The notes under the pieces: model-generated
Database searches by the model: none
Told to the model about the DNA's origin: nothing
What the model saw: the letters and a program-made list of their open reading frames with translations, nothing else
Translations under genes and position numbers: made by a program
Shown: positions 8,038-16,699 of the stretch, piece after piece
Position numbering within the stretch: position 1 is the stretch's first letter
How the letters are laid out: the number at the start of each line of letters is the position of its first letter
From: Rheinheimera pacifica
Lineage (GTDB): Bacteria > Pseudomonadota > Gammaproteobacteria > Enterobacterales > Alteromonadaceae
Reading direction: 5' to 3'
Assembly (NCBI RefSeq): GCF_900108485.1
Contig: NZ_FNXF01000002.1
Location: forward strand, 372,001 to 436,000
DNA length: 64,000 nucleotides

Positions 8038-9465
8038 TTAGCGGCCAACAAAAAAGGTAGTGGACTGAGCCAGTTTAACATCCGGGTTATCAGCTTGCTG
8101 CACAGTAAAACGAATATCCAGGCTGCGCTGCTCTGTGCTGTATGGGTCCAGCGCCAGGCTTATCGGTACGCTACGGGTTTCACCGGCACTGATACTCACT
8201 TGCTGCGGGCCAATCCAGGTAAAACTTTCGCTACCGGCCACGCTAAGGTCAAACTGCACCGTATGCTGCGACTTATTCGAGATACTCAGGGTATAGGTAT
8301 TTTCTACCAGGCCTTCGTTTGTTTCACGGTAAAGTTCGCCGCGGTCGCGGATAATGTTCATTTCCAGCGGTACCCGGCTGTACAGTGTCCAGGCAAAAGC
8401 CACACACACCGCAACCAGCACCAGCATATAACCCAGTAGTTTAGGCCTTAACACCCTGGTGGGTTTACCATTTAAGCTGTGTTCGGTGGTATAGCTGATA
8501 AGCCCCGGCGGGTAGCCCATTTTGCTCATGGTGTCATCACAGGCATCAATGCAGGCGCCACAGTTAATGCACTCATACTGCAGGCCGTTGCGTATATCTA
8601 TCCCGGTTGGGCACACCTGCACACACAGGTTGCAGTCGATACAGTCACCCAGGCCTTTTTCTTTGTAGTCTTTGTCTTTCCGGCTGCGGGGGCCACGGTT
8701 TTCGCCGCGCTTTTCATCATAGGTAACGGTAAACGTGTCTTTATCAAACATCGCCGACTGAAACCGGGCATAAGGGCAAATGTGCGTACACATAATTTCG
8801 CGCATCCAGCCGGCATTGCCGTATGTACACAGGGTGAAAAACAGCACGGAAACCACCGCCCAGAAGCTGGCTTCAAAGGTAAAAAACTGAATAAATAACG
8901 GCCCGACAGGGGTAAAGTAGCCGACAAAGATCAGTGCAGTAAGCAGTGAAAATGCCAACCAGCAAAAGTGCGTAGCGGCTTTTTTAAAAAACTTGCTGAC
9001 AGACCAGGCATCGTTATCCAGTTTAATCCGCTGGTTACGGGTACCCTGAATTTTTTCTTCAAACCAGATAAAAATAAAGGTCCATACCGATTGCGGGCAT
9101 AAATAGCCACACCATACCCGGCCATAAAACGCGGTAACAAAAAACAATGCATAAGCGGCGATAATAAACAGCCACGCCAGAATGGTGAAATCCTGCGGCC
9201 ATAATGTCAGGGCAAAAATATTGAATTTCTGTTCAGTAATATCCAGCAAGATGGCCTGATGGCCGTCATACTGCAGCCAGGGCAACAGCATAAACAGCCC
9301 CATAAACACAAAACCCATATAGCGCCGTATGGCCTGATGCAGGCCTTTTACCGCCCGCACATAGATGCGGTCTCGCGGGTTATAATGTCCGCTATGGCTA
9401 CTATCCGGTTTATGTACTTCAACGTGTACCGGAATATTTTTGATGTCTATTTTTTGCTGATCCAA
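8038..9465 (-). CDS. ccoG: cytochrome c oxidase accessory protein CcoG (RdxA/FixG family)
   Basis: This 475-residue membrane protein has several helices, a WCGYLCPQSVW motif (Cys 119 and 123) and two 4Fe-4S clusters formed by Cys 275/278/281/285 and 299/302/305/309. It ends in a periplasmic Ig-like FixG C-terminal domain. CcoG acts as a cupric reductase helping assemble cbb3-type oxidase. The only plausible start is TTG at 9465; the next in-frame ATG would delete the N-terminal cytoplasmic segment. It is unusual that ccoNOQP is not adjacent; here it heads a transcript with srkA and dsbA. Confidence 0.93.
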   Translation of the reverse strand: MDQQKIDIKNIPVHVEVHKPDSSHSGHYNPRDRIYVRAVKGLHQAIRRYMGFVFMGLFMLLPWLQYDGHQAILLDITEQKFNIFALTLWPQDFTILAWLFIIAAYALFFVTAFYGRVWCGYLCPQSVWTFIFIWFEEKIQGTRNQRIKLDNDAWSVSKFFKKAATHFCWLAFSLLTALIFVGYFTPVGPLFIQFFTFEASFWAVVSVLFFTLCTYGNAGWMREIMCTHICPYARFQSAMFDKDTFTVTYDEKRGENRGPRSRKDKDYKEKGLGDCIDCNLCVQVCPTGIDIRNGLQYECINCGACIDACDDTMSKMGYPPGLISYTTEHSLNGKPTRVLRPKLLGYMLVLVAVCVAFAWTLYSRVPLEMNIIRDRGELYRETNEGLVENTYTLSISNKSQHTVQFDLSVAGSESFTWIGPQQVSISAGETRSVPISLALDPYSTEQRSLDIRFTVQQADNPDVKLAQSTTFFVGR

Positions 9466-9528
9466 GGAAAACCCCGTTACTGCATATTACGCCAGCTGCC
9501 AAGTATAACAGTTTGCCCGGCTGAATTT

Positions 9529-9542
9529 TTGACATGAAACAA
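9529..9542. promoter_or_regulatory. FNR-like half-conserved box upstream of ccoG
   Basis: TTGAC-ATGA-AACAA matches the FNR/Anr palindrome TTGAT-N4-ATCAA at 8 of 10 defined positions. It lies about 65 bp upstream of the ccoG start, where oxygen control would be expected. A single degenerate site; low confidence. Confidence 0.3.
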
Positions 9543-9601
9543 AGCAATATCTGTGCCTGTAGCATTTTTGCTGTATCGGACCCAATCTAGCGCAGAAAAA
9601 C

Positions 9602-9639
9602 GTAAACTAAGTTTACACCTACTGCTTAAAGTGTAAACT
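9602..9639. promoter_or_regulatory. operator-like cluster of three GTAAACT half-sites
   Basis: GTAAACT-A-AGTTTAC (9602-9616) is a perfect 7-1-7 palindrome. The second arm extends as AGTTTACAC (9610-9618), which is repeated in inverse as GTGTAAACT (9631-9639) after 12 bases. The cluster sits about 93-130 bp before the + strand gene at 9732 and about 140-170 bp before ccoG. It looks like a binding site for a dimeric regulator that is not identified. Confidence 0.45.
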
Positions 9640-9731
9640 TAATATGCAGCTGGCAGATATTCACTGCCGCCCCGTGCGCAGCGCAGCACTATCCGTTACA
9701 ATGCCGCCATTGCTTACCGGAGTAGAAGCTG

Positions 9732-10094
9732 ATGAAGAAGTTGTTTTGGCTGGTTGTTGTTATTCTGCTGGTGATTACTTTTTCTGACCATAACCTGATC
9801 CGCCCCCATAAAGAGCAATTATTTACGTTGATATTGGACAAAGCCGCTATAGCTGGCGACAGTAAAGAAGCTGCACTGCGAACTACACGCAAGCAACTAC
9901 TGGCCTTATCTGAGCAATGGGGCGAAGGCCAGCGTACCCAGTTGGATAAAGCCAGCAGTAGTATCGACAACCTGCTGCAATTTCAGCGGAATTACTGCAA
10001 AAATGGTGATTTTAACCCGTTTTTGTATGGTGAGCCGTTAAAGCAAAGCTGTGCAATAATTGAAAACCAAATGCACAACCTGACTAAACCCTAA
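9732..10094 (+). CDS. small membrane-anchored hypothetical protein
   Basis: This 120-residue protein has one N-terminal membrane helix (about residues 3-18) and a mostly helical, charged remainder predicted to lie in the periplasm. Two cysteines near the C-terminus (in NYCKNG and KQSCAI) could form a disulfide. I do not recognise a family. The ATG at 9732 follows CCGGAG at somewhat long spacing. It lies 14 bases before the DUF3010 gene, suggesting co-transcription. Confidence 0.65.
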   Translation: MKKLFWLVVVILLVITFSDHNLIRPHKEQLFTLILDKAAIAGDSKEAALRTTRKQLLALSEQWGEGQRTQLDKASSSIDNLLQFQRNYCKNGDFNPFLYGEPLKQSCAIIENQMHNLTKP

Positions 10095-10108
10095 GCAGAG
10101 GATTGCCA

Positions 10109-10531
10109 ATGCGTACCTGTGGTATCGAAATTAAAGGCAGCGAAGCCATTATTTGCCTTATGACCCTGAAAAATGGCTTGTTCGACTTACCGGATTGCCG
10201 GCAAAACCGTTTTGCGCTGAGTAAAGACCAGGATCAGGAGCAAATGCGCCATTTTCAATTTACTTTCGCTAAGTTTATTGAGGATTACCAGATAACCCAG
10301 CTGGTTATTAAAGAGCGGCCACAAAAAGGTAAGTTCGCCGGTGGCGCGGTAGGTTTTAAAATTGAAGCAGCATTGCAACTGATTGCCGGTTGTAACTGTC
10401 ACTTAATCAGCGCCAGCGAACTGAAAGAGAAGCTAAAACGCCACCCGATACCGGTTGATTTTAAAGCCACGGGTTTAAAGGTATTTCAGGAAACTGCCTT
10501 TCTTACCGCTTACGCTTTTTTAGCTAAATAA
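10109..10531 (+). CDS. DUF3010 family protein
   Basis: This protein is about 140 residues long, starting MRTCGIEIKGSEAIICL. The hallmark Gly-rich GIEIKGSEA start and LVIKERPQKGKFAGGAVGFKIEAALQ around residue 70-95 match DUF3010, a gammaproteobacterial family with an RNase H-like look but no demonstrated activity. A TTG six bases earlier is open, but ATG at 10109 is placed just after AGAGGA and is preferred. A minus-strand terminator and a long palindrome follow. Confidence 0.85.
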   Translation: MRTCGIEIKGSEAIICLMTLKNGLFDLPDCRQNRFALSKDQDQEQMRHFQFTFAKFIEDYQITQLVIKERPQKGKFAGGAVGFKIEAALQLIAGCNCHLISASELKEKLKRHPIPVDFKATGLKVFQETAFLTAYAFLAK

Positions 10532-10549
10532 AAAGCGCTTGTATAAGCG
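10528..10549 (-). terminator. terminator of the cyclophilin gene
   Basis: The minus strand reads CGCTT-ATAC-AAGCG followed by CTTTTTATTT. An adjacent perfect 8-bp hairpin (10547-10569) precedes it in the same transcript and overlaps by three bases, so the two are alternative folds. Confidence 0.65.
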
Positions 10550-10577
10550 GGTACCACTACAGTACCCGCCGCCTGCA

Positions 10578-11354
10578 CTAGCGCAGCCGTCTTCTGGCTA
10601 CCAGCAGCATACCCGCCAGCAAACTTAACCAGCCAAAACTGCCTGAGCTACCGCCATCACCGTTATTGTTGCCACCGCCAGCTGACGTATTAGCAACCGG
10701 GTTAAGGCCTGCAACAGTATTTACACGGGCATCAACCACAACGATGCTTTCAATAGTAACTAAATTAGATGCCACCAGAGGTTTATTATCGTCTCTGTCA
10801 CTGCTGCTATAGTTACGCAACGGCAAATCGGAAATACCCGGGAAGGTAAAACGCTGTAATCCTGCAATAGCATCTACCACCTCCATACCCTGTGCCGTGA
10901 TTTGGCCAAACACGGTAAAGCCGCTATTTTGTGTATCCAGCCGCGGCGAACCACCACTGTTATTGGCTAAATTTATAAACCACTGATTGGTAGCACTGTT
11001 TGGGTTGTTAGATTGCTTGGCCATAGCCACCGTAGCCCGCACATTTGACCATTTAGGTTCATTTACAATCGGTGAAAAAGTGGCAACGGCCTTTAACGGC
11101 AATTGCTTATCGAAGGTGAAACCACCACCCTGCACCACAAAACCCGGTACTGACCGATGAAACACAGTGCCGTTATAGCGGCCGGCATTAACGTAGCTAA
11201 GAAAATTTTGCACAGTTACCGGCGTAGTTTGATCAAATAAATTAATTTCAAATTTGCCCACATTAGTGGTTACTTCAACAATAGTGGCGTAACTGGCCGT
11301 GCTGCAAAGCAGCGCTAAAGCAGCACCTGCGGTTTTAATTAGCTTGCGTTTCAT
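10578..11354 (-). CDS. exported cyclophilin-type peptidyl-prolyl isomerase with GlyGly-CTERM tail
   Basis: This 258-residue protein has a signal peptide (to about residue 23, STASYA). Its cyclophilin domain carries the active-site patterns VFHRSVPGFVVQGGG and ATNQWFINLANN. Cyclophilins catalyse proline cis-trans isomerisation. After the domain comes a Gly/Asn/Ser linker and the tail SGSFGWLSLLAG... ending in RRRLR: a Gly-rich stretch, one hydrophobic helix and a basic end. That is the GlyGly-CTERM sorting signal processed by rhombosortase in bacteria with type II secretion. The protein is therefore probably delivered to the cell surface, which is unusual for a PPIase. Confidence 0.9.
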   Translation of the reverse strand: MKRKLIKTAGAALALLCSTASYATIVEVTTNVGKFEINLFDQTTPVTVQNFLSYVNAGRYNGTVFHRSVPGFVVQGGGFTFDKQLPLKAVATFSPIVNEPKWSNVRATVAMAKQSNNPNSATNQWFINLANNSGGSPRLDTQNSGFTVFGQITAQGMEVVDAIAGLQRFTFPGISDLPLRNYSSSDRDDNKPLVASNLVTIESIVVVDARVNTVAGLNPVANTSAGGGNNNGDGGSSGSFGWLSLLAGMLLVARRRLR

Positions 11355-11429
11355 TACTGAATTCTCCGTTTTAATTGAGTTGCAGCTTAAGGCAGTTAAA
11401 GTGGCAAAATCCAGCCAGATAACAATTAA

Positions 11430-13409
11430 TTACGCTTTAGTTACAGATTGTCTGCCACGCCGCAGGTTTGTGGTTTTACCGGCTGCCGGTCTGGTTGATT
11501 TTTTCCGGCCCCAGCGTCTGGTTTTGCCCTGCGGTAAACCGGCCGGCGTGACTGTTGCAGCCTGGCTAATAAGCAGGCCAAGCTCAGTTTGCAGCGGCTG
11601 CATAAAAGCCTGATAGCTGGTTTCACGCTGGCAAATGCGGCTTAACTCAGCCTCCCAGCGGGCGGTCATATCGGGCAGGCTGGCTTGTGGTGGCAGGGCA
11701 TGGATCAGCGCCTTGCCGGTATCGGTAGCACGAATTTGCTTACCCTGGCGCTGCAAAAAGCCGCGCTTAAATAACAGTTCAATAATACCGGCTCGGGTGG
11801 CTTCAGTACCCAGGCCGTCGGTCTCGCGCAATACCGCTTTAATAGCGGGATCACTGACATAGCGGCTGATACCTGTCATTGCTGCCAGTAAAGTGGCATC
11901 GGTAAAAGGTTGTGGCGGCTGGGTGTGTTTTTCCAGCAACTGCGCGCCGTAACAATGTAATTGCTGGCCTTTATGCAATTGCGGCAGGCTCTGCAGGATT
12001 AAATCATTGTCTGGCTGGCTTTTTTGGCTTGCCTCCTGATTACTGGCAGAGCGGTATAACTGCTTCCAGCCGACAGACAACTCGGTGTTAGCTTTTGCAC
12101 GAAATAAACCACCGGCGATAGTCAGTTCAACCAGCGTTTCGCTATAGCAATAGGCCGGGTAAAACTGCGCCAGATACTGGCGGGCAATCAGGTAATACAG
12201 CTGTTTTTCCGCCTGGGTTAAGCCGGTAAACGCCTGCCGTTTTTCTGTCGGGACAATAGCGTGGTGCGCTTCAACTTTACTGTCGTTCCAGGCTTTGCTT
12301 ACCCGTGCCATATCGGCCTGCTGCACAGCCGCGCTGAGCTGGCTGTCATTGGCAGCGATTGCGCCGGTTACCGCAGCAGCCCGGCTTAGCTGCCCGCGTG
12401 GCAAGTACCGGCTGTCCGAGCGCGGGTAGGTAATAAGCTTGTGTCGCTCATACAACTGCTGGCAATTATCCAGCACTTGCTGGGCTGTCATGCCGTAGCG
12501 TTTGGCAGCGTCAATTTGCAACGCCGACAGATTATAAGGTAGCGGTGCCGGCTGTTTACGCTCTTTTTGCTCTACGTTACTCACCAGCGCCGGTTGGCCG
12601 GTAATTTTCTGCTGCACTTTTTCTGCTAACGCTTTTAACAGCACACGGCCGTCTTCATCCTGCCAGGAAGCGCAGGCCTCGCTGGGTTGCCACATGGCGC
12701 TAAAACGCTGTTTGTCGCTGGTTTCTACCTCTGCCAGCACCTGATAAAACGGCTTGGTGACAAAATCAGCAATATCCTGATCCCGCCGCACTACCAGCCC
12801 CAATAAGGGCGTTTGCACCCGGCCAACAGATAACACGCCCTGATAACCGGCTTTTTGCCCCTGCAAGGTGTAAGCCCGTGTCATATTCAAACCATACAGC
12901 CAGTCGGCGCGGCTGCGTGCCAGTGCTGAGGTAGATAAGGGCACAAAATCTTTATTTGATTGTAGCTGTGCCAGCGCCCGCTTTACTGCCGGAGGATTTA
13001 AATCGCTGATCAGCAGGCGCTGCGTTGCCGCCAGTTTGTGGCCGCTAACACCACAGTACGCCAGCACTTCGTCTACCAGCAACTGGCCTTCACGATCTGG
13101 ATCGCCGGCATGCACCAGCTGATCAGCCTGTTTAATCAGCTTTGTTAATATGCTTAACTGGCTTGCGGCAGACTTTCTTACTTTTAACTGCCATTTATCT
13201 GGGATTATCGGCAATTGTGCTATTTGCCAGCGCTTATACTCCGGGTGATAATCTTCCGGCTCGGCCTGCTCCAGCAAATGGCCCACACACCAGCTGACAA
13301 CATCGCCATTAGCCAGCCGGATAAAACCGTTATCTTTGTGCTGTGGCTTGGGCAATACTGCGGCTATCGCTCTGCCTAAACTGGGTTTTTCTGCGATATA
13401 GAGGATCAT
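11430..13409 (-). CDS. topB: DNA topoisomerase III
   Basis: This type IA topoisomerase (about 659 residues) starts MILYIAEKPSLGRAIA. The Toprim acidic triad appears as DPDREG (about residues 103-108), and the catalytic tyrosine is in LITYPRSDSRYLP (about 330). A Lys/Arg-rich tail (RKKSTRPAAGK...RRGRQ) likely binds DNA. TopB decatenates precatenanes and resolves recombination intermediates with RecQ. A GTG three codons upstream is open, but the ATG at 13409 has AGGTG at suitable distance. A LexA-like box lies only 14 bp upstream. Confidence 0.95.
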   Translation of the reverse strand: MILYIAEKPSLGRAIAAVLPKPQHKDNGFIRLANGDVVSWCVGHLLEQAEPEDYHPEYKRWQIAQLPIIPDKWQLKVRKSAASQLSILTKLIKQADQLVHAGDPDREGQLLVDEVLAYCGVSGHKLAATQRLLISDLNPPAVKRALAQLQSNKDFVPLSTSALARSRADWLYGLNMTRAYTLQGQKAGYQGVLSVGRVQTPLLGLVVRRDQDIADFVTKPFYQVLAEVETSDKQRFSAMWQPSEACASWQDEDGRVLLKALAEKVQQKITGQPALVSNVEQKERKQPAPLPYNLSALQIDAAKRYGMTAQQVLDNCQQLYERHKLITYPRSDSRYLPRGQLSRAAAVTGAIAANDSQLSAAVQQADMARVSKAWNDSKVEAHHAIVPTEKRQAFTGLTQAEKQLYYLIARQYLAQFYPAYCYSETLVELTIAGGLFRAKANTELSVGWKQLYRSASNQEASQKSQPDNDLILQSLPQLHKGQQLHCYGAQLLEKHTQPPQPFTDATLLAAMTGISRYVSDPAIKAVLRETDGLGTEATRAGIIELLFKRGFLQRQGKQIRATDTGKALIHALPPQASLPDMTARWEAELSRICQRETSYQAFMQPLQTELGLLISQAATVTPAGLPQGKTRRWGRKKSTRPAAGKTTNLRRGRQSVTKA

Positions 13410-13422
13410 AGCCAACACCTAA

Positions 13423-13438
13423 CTGTTTTTATATACAG
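13423..13438. promoter_or_regulatory. LexA (SOS) box-like operator before topB
   Basis: CTGTTTTTATATACAG fits the gammaproteobacterial SOS box CTGT-N8-ACAG with the expected AT-rich centre. The flanking AA...TA also partly agrees with TACTGT...ACAGTA. It sits at -14 to -29 from the topB ATG and about 150 bp from the divergent KfrA-like gene. Confidence 0.65.
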
Positions 13439-13586
13439 TAATTTAGCCAGTTAAACGCCATGATGCAAATAAAATGTAATAAAAAAATTTGGTTTTAACG
13501 GAAAAGTGCATAGAATACTGATCTTTGTAGCGTTGACCTACGATATTTCTTTGTACTTCCACCCCAGGCAGTCGGATAAGTAAACT

Positions 13587-15368
13587 ATGACGCAATATAG
13601 TGACGTTAAGAAAATCTGTGATGAGTTACAAAAAACAGGTAAGCCGGTTTCTCTGGATTATTTAATTTCCCAAGTGCCTGGTGCACAGGCCAGCCTGGTA
13701 GTGCACTATCAAAAATGGCGTAATGAACAAGCCAACCGGGCGCCGGTGCAAACATCCGCAGAAAGCCTGTTCAGCCCCGAGTTTGTTGCCGCATTTCAAC
13801 ACGAAGCAGAACTGCGCGCCAAACAACATACCGATCAGCTTAACCAACAATTACAACAGGCGATGCAGGCCGAAGTGCTGGCGGCAGAACACAACCGCGA
13901 ATTACAACAAGAACTACAGCAACTGCAGCAGCGTAAAGCCGAGCTTGAAACCAGCCAACAGCAGCAGCAACAGCAACTTAGCACTCAGGCAGAAAAATAT
14001 GCCGCCCTTACCGAAGAACGCGATCAGGCCCTTAAGCTAACCCAGAAGCAGCAGCAAGAGCTAACTGACGCCCGGCAACAGTCTGAAACGTTACAAGCCT
14101 CGCTGACAATGGCGCAACAGGAACTGGCAACAACCCGCCAGGCCATTACCGGCCTGCAGCAACAACTGGCCGCATCTGAGCAAGCGCAGCAACAGGCGCA
14201 ACAGCAAGCTGAAACCATCCAGTTAAAAGTTATTGGCTTGCAACAGGCACAGGATGAACTGGAAGAACAACTACAACACGAACAACAGCGTAACCAGCAA
14301 AAACTGCAACAGTTGCAAGCCGAACTGGCAGCCGCCGAACAAGAACTTGAGCCGCTGCAAAGCAAGGCCAAAGCAGCCGAACAAACCGAACAGCAGTTAC
14401 AGGCGTTGCAGCAATCTGAAGCCAGAATAAAAGCCGCGCTTGAAGCGGCGCAGCAAGCCAATAAAAAGGCGCTGCAAGATTTGCAAACCCGCGATCACGA
14501 CGTAACCGAACTACAGGCGATGCTGGAAGAGTTTGAAAACAAACTGCACCAAGCCACCAAAACGGAAACCCAGGCCGTCGCCCTGACCAAACGCTTACAG
14601 GCACAGTTAAACCAGTTGCAACAAACATCAACTGAGCAAGGCACAACAACCAATGATAGCGCAGTGGCTGAGCAACAAGCAGCCCTGCTGGCCGAGCGCG
14701 ACGCTGCTCAGGCGCAACTGACTAAACTGCAGCAGCATTCTGAAACATTGCTTGCAGAGCGTAACAACGCCCTGGCGAAACTGGAGCAGGCACAAGCACA
14801 ACTTAACGCAGCAGACAGCATACAGCCGGCCGCAGCCGAAATGTCTGCGCAGCAGATAGCCGAACAGGAAAAACTGCAACAACAACTCAGCGCCTATGAA
14901 AAACAGTTGTCAGCCCTGCAAAAAGAACGTGAAACCGCGCTGCGTGAAGCAGCCGAGCAACGTGACGCTGCGCAAAAAGTGCAGCAACAGCTGGATGCCA
15001 TGCAGCAGGCACAAGTGAGTGATGAAGCCGATGACACCGATATTCATGCCACGGTGGCACAGCTTAAAGCCAACAATGCCATGCTAAAAGAGCAAAGCGC
15101 TATTACCGCCGGCCATCAGGCCGAACAGCGCGAAACCATTAAGCAACTGCGTGAAGAACTGCAGCAGCAGCGCGATATGGTGCACGATATGCAAATAGAG
15201 CAGGAAAAACTGCAGAAACAAAAAAACCAGCTTGAACAACAAGTCAGCTTTGTTAAAGATAACGCCGCAGCCACTATTGAGCGCTTAACCCGTTACCGCG
15301 AGCAAGCGCAGGAAAAAATAGAAAAGCTGGAGAAAAAACTGGGTATGAATAAAGCATCAGACGCTTAA
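13587..15368 (+). CDS. KfrA-like DNA-binding protein with long coiled coil
   Basis: This is a 593-residue protein. The first 50 residues (MTQYSDVKKICDELQKTGKPVSLDYLISQVPGA region) match the KfrA_N plasmid DNA-binding domain. From about residue 80 to the end it is an almost uninterrupted Gln/Glu/Ala/Leu-rich coiled coil with heptad spacing, including poly-Gln runs near residues 127-131. KfrA proteins of plasmids bind DNA, repress transcription and form filament-like multimers aiding partition. Here the gene is chromosomal, beside topB and about 30 kb from parAB. A nucleoid-structuring role is plausible but inferred. Cys-rich ORFs on the opposite strand are artefacts of CAG/CAA repeats. Confidence 0.85.
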   Translation: MTQYSDVKKICDELQKTGKPVSLDYLISQVPGAQASLVVHYQKWRNEQANRAPVQTSAESLFSPEFVAAFQHEAELRAKQHTDQLNQQLQQAMQAEVLAAEHNRELQQELQQLQQRKAELETSQQQQQQQLSTQAEKYAALTEERDQALKLTQKQQQELTDARQQSETLQASLTMAQQELATTRQAITGLQQQLAASEQAQQQAQQQAETIQLKVIGLQQAQDELEEQLQHEQQRNQQKLQQLQAELAAAEQELEPLQSKAKAAEQTEQQLQALQQSEARIKAALEAAQQANKKALQDLQTRDHDVTELQAMLEEFENKLHQATKTETQAVALTKRLQAQLNQLQQTSTEQGTTTNDSAVAEQQAALLAERDAAQAQLTKLQQHSETLLAERNNALAKLEQAQAQLNAADSIQPAAAEMSAQQIAEQEKLQQQLSAYEKQLSALQKERETALREAAEQRDAAQKVQQQLDAMQQAQVSDEADDTDIHATVAQLKANNAMLKEQSAITAGHQAEQRETIKQLREELQQQRDMVHDMQIEQEKLQKQKNQLEQQVSFVKDNAAATIERLTRYREQAQEKIEKLEKKLGMNKASDA

Positions 15369-15379
15369 TAACGCCGCAC

Positions 15380-16699
15380 TTACTGCGCAAAGCTAATACG
15401 GAAACAGCTGCCGGGCGCCTCACCCGGCACGTAGTGTAGCTGCGCATCCTGCACCTGCAATAACGCCCGCGATAAACTTAAACCAATACCGGAACCCGTT
15501 TGTTTAGTGGTAAAAAACGGAATAAATATCTGCTGCACCACTGCCTCGCTAATGCCTGGCCCACTGTCGGCAATATCCAGTTGCCAGCGCCGCTGAGCGT
15601 CGGGTTGCAGGCTTAGGGTTAACTGTTTTTGCGTTACTTCTGTCATGGCATCCATGGCATTTTGTAGCAGGTTAATCAGCACCTGCTCCATTAATGCTTC
15701 GTCCAGCCACAACATGGCCTGTGCCGGTAAGTTGGTATGCAGTTGTATACCTTGCTCCGCCAATGCACTGCGCTGCAACGCCAGGCAACTATGAATAATT
15801 GCCACCAGATCGGTATGTTCTAACCGGGGTTGTACCGGTTGGCTTAACTGTTTAAATGACTGAATAAAGCCCGCCAGGTGCTGACCACGGCGGTTAATAG
15901 TACTAAGAGCTTCATCAAGATCAGCATGGTCGCTGTGGTTTAACACCGTATCTGCCGCTGGCAGAATTTGCCGGCAACTTTGCGCCAGCGACGCCATCGG
16001 CGTGACCGAGTTGGCTATTTCGTGTGTCAGCACCCTTGTCATCTGCTGATAGGCCTGCACTTCCTGCTGCAACAAGGCCTGATGAATGCTTTGTAAGGTT
16101 ACCAGCTTACGCAACTGGCCCTGAATACGGGTGCACACTATGCTCAGCGCCAGCCGGTCAGTATAGCCCGGCTGTTGCCACTGCAACTGGCCCTGATAAT
16201 GCGTACTGGTTTGGCTCAGTATAGCCGCCAGTTGCTGTAAGTTAGTATCGTCAAACCGGCCCTGTTGCAGCTGTTGCCACTGCTGCGCAGACAACAAGCG
16301 CTGCGTTGCCGGGTTAGCCTGCAGCAACTGGCCGTTATCGGCAAACTCCAGCACAGCAATATCCAACTGGCTCAGCAGGGTTTGCAGGTACTGCGCCCGG
16401 GCTTCCGCCTGCTGGCGGCTACTGCTGAGTTGTTGCTGCACCTGTGCCAGCAAAGACTGTAAAGCGCTCTGGCCCCGCAGTGTCAGTGATGTATCCTGAT
16501 TGGCCAGCGCTTTTAATACCAGCGCAGTCTGGTGCTGCTGCCTGCGGTTGTGCCGCCAGACAATCAGTGCGCACAACAGCGCTGCCAGGCTCAGCATAAC
16601 AGCCAGCGCCGAAGGCCCGGCCAGCCACTGCAGACAGGCTAACATCAGCAACAGGGTGTAACCGCCCAGCAGCAATAGTAAGCGCATATTAAAGCCCAT
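15380..16699 (-). CDS. sensor histidine kinase, NtrY-like
   Basis: This protein is about 439 residues long, with two N-terminal membrane helices (about 5-25 and 30-48) and a PAS-like middle. The H-box LTHEIANSVTPM holds the phospho-accepting His near 226. The N box is LINLLQNAMDAM, and the G boxes are DSGPGIS and GSGIGLSLS. It phosphorylates the response regulator encoded directly upstream. The frame is open to 16729, overlapping the regulator by 41 bases. Starts at 16699 (after CTGGAAAAAT) or 16687 are more natural. No large sensor domain is present, so the signal is probably sensed in or near the membrane. Confidence 0.92.
   Translation of the reverse strand: MGFNMRLLLLLGGYTLLLMLACLQWLAGPSALAVMLSLAALLCALIVWRHNRRQQHQTALVLKALANQDTSLTLRGQSALQSLLAQVQQQLSSSRQQAEARAQYLQTLLSQLDIAVLEFADNGQLLQANPATQRLLSAQQWQQLQQGRFDDTNLQQLAAILSQTSTHYQGQLQWQQPGYTDRLALSIVCTRIQGQLRKLVTLQSIHQALLQQEVQAYQQMTRVLTHEIANSVTPMASLAQSCRQILPAADTVLNHSDHADLDEALSTINRRGQHLAGFIQSFKQLSQPVQPRLEHTDLVAIIHSCLALQRSALAEQGIQLHTNLPAQAMLWLDEALMEQVLINLLQNAMDAMTEVTQKQLTLSLQPDAQRRWQLDIADSGPGISEAVVQQIFIPFFTTKQTGSGIGLSLSRALLQVQDAQLHYVPGEAPGSCFRISFAQ

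Noticed and set aside
10547-10569. 8-bp hairpin GCGGGTAC/GTACCCGC as a plus-strand terminator of the DUF3010 gene
   Set aside because: No T-run follows on the plus strand; the good terminator nearby reads on the minus strand.
14024-14649. Cys-rich minus-strand ORFs across the KfrA-like gene
   Set aside because: They are the antisense of CAG/CAA-rich coiled-coil codons and show no domain or ribosome site.
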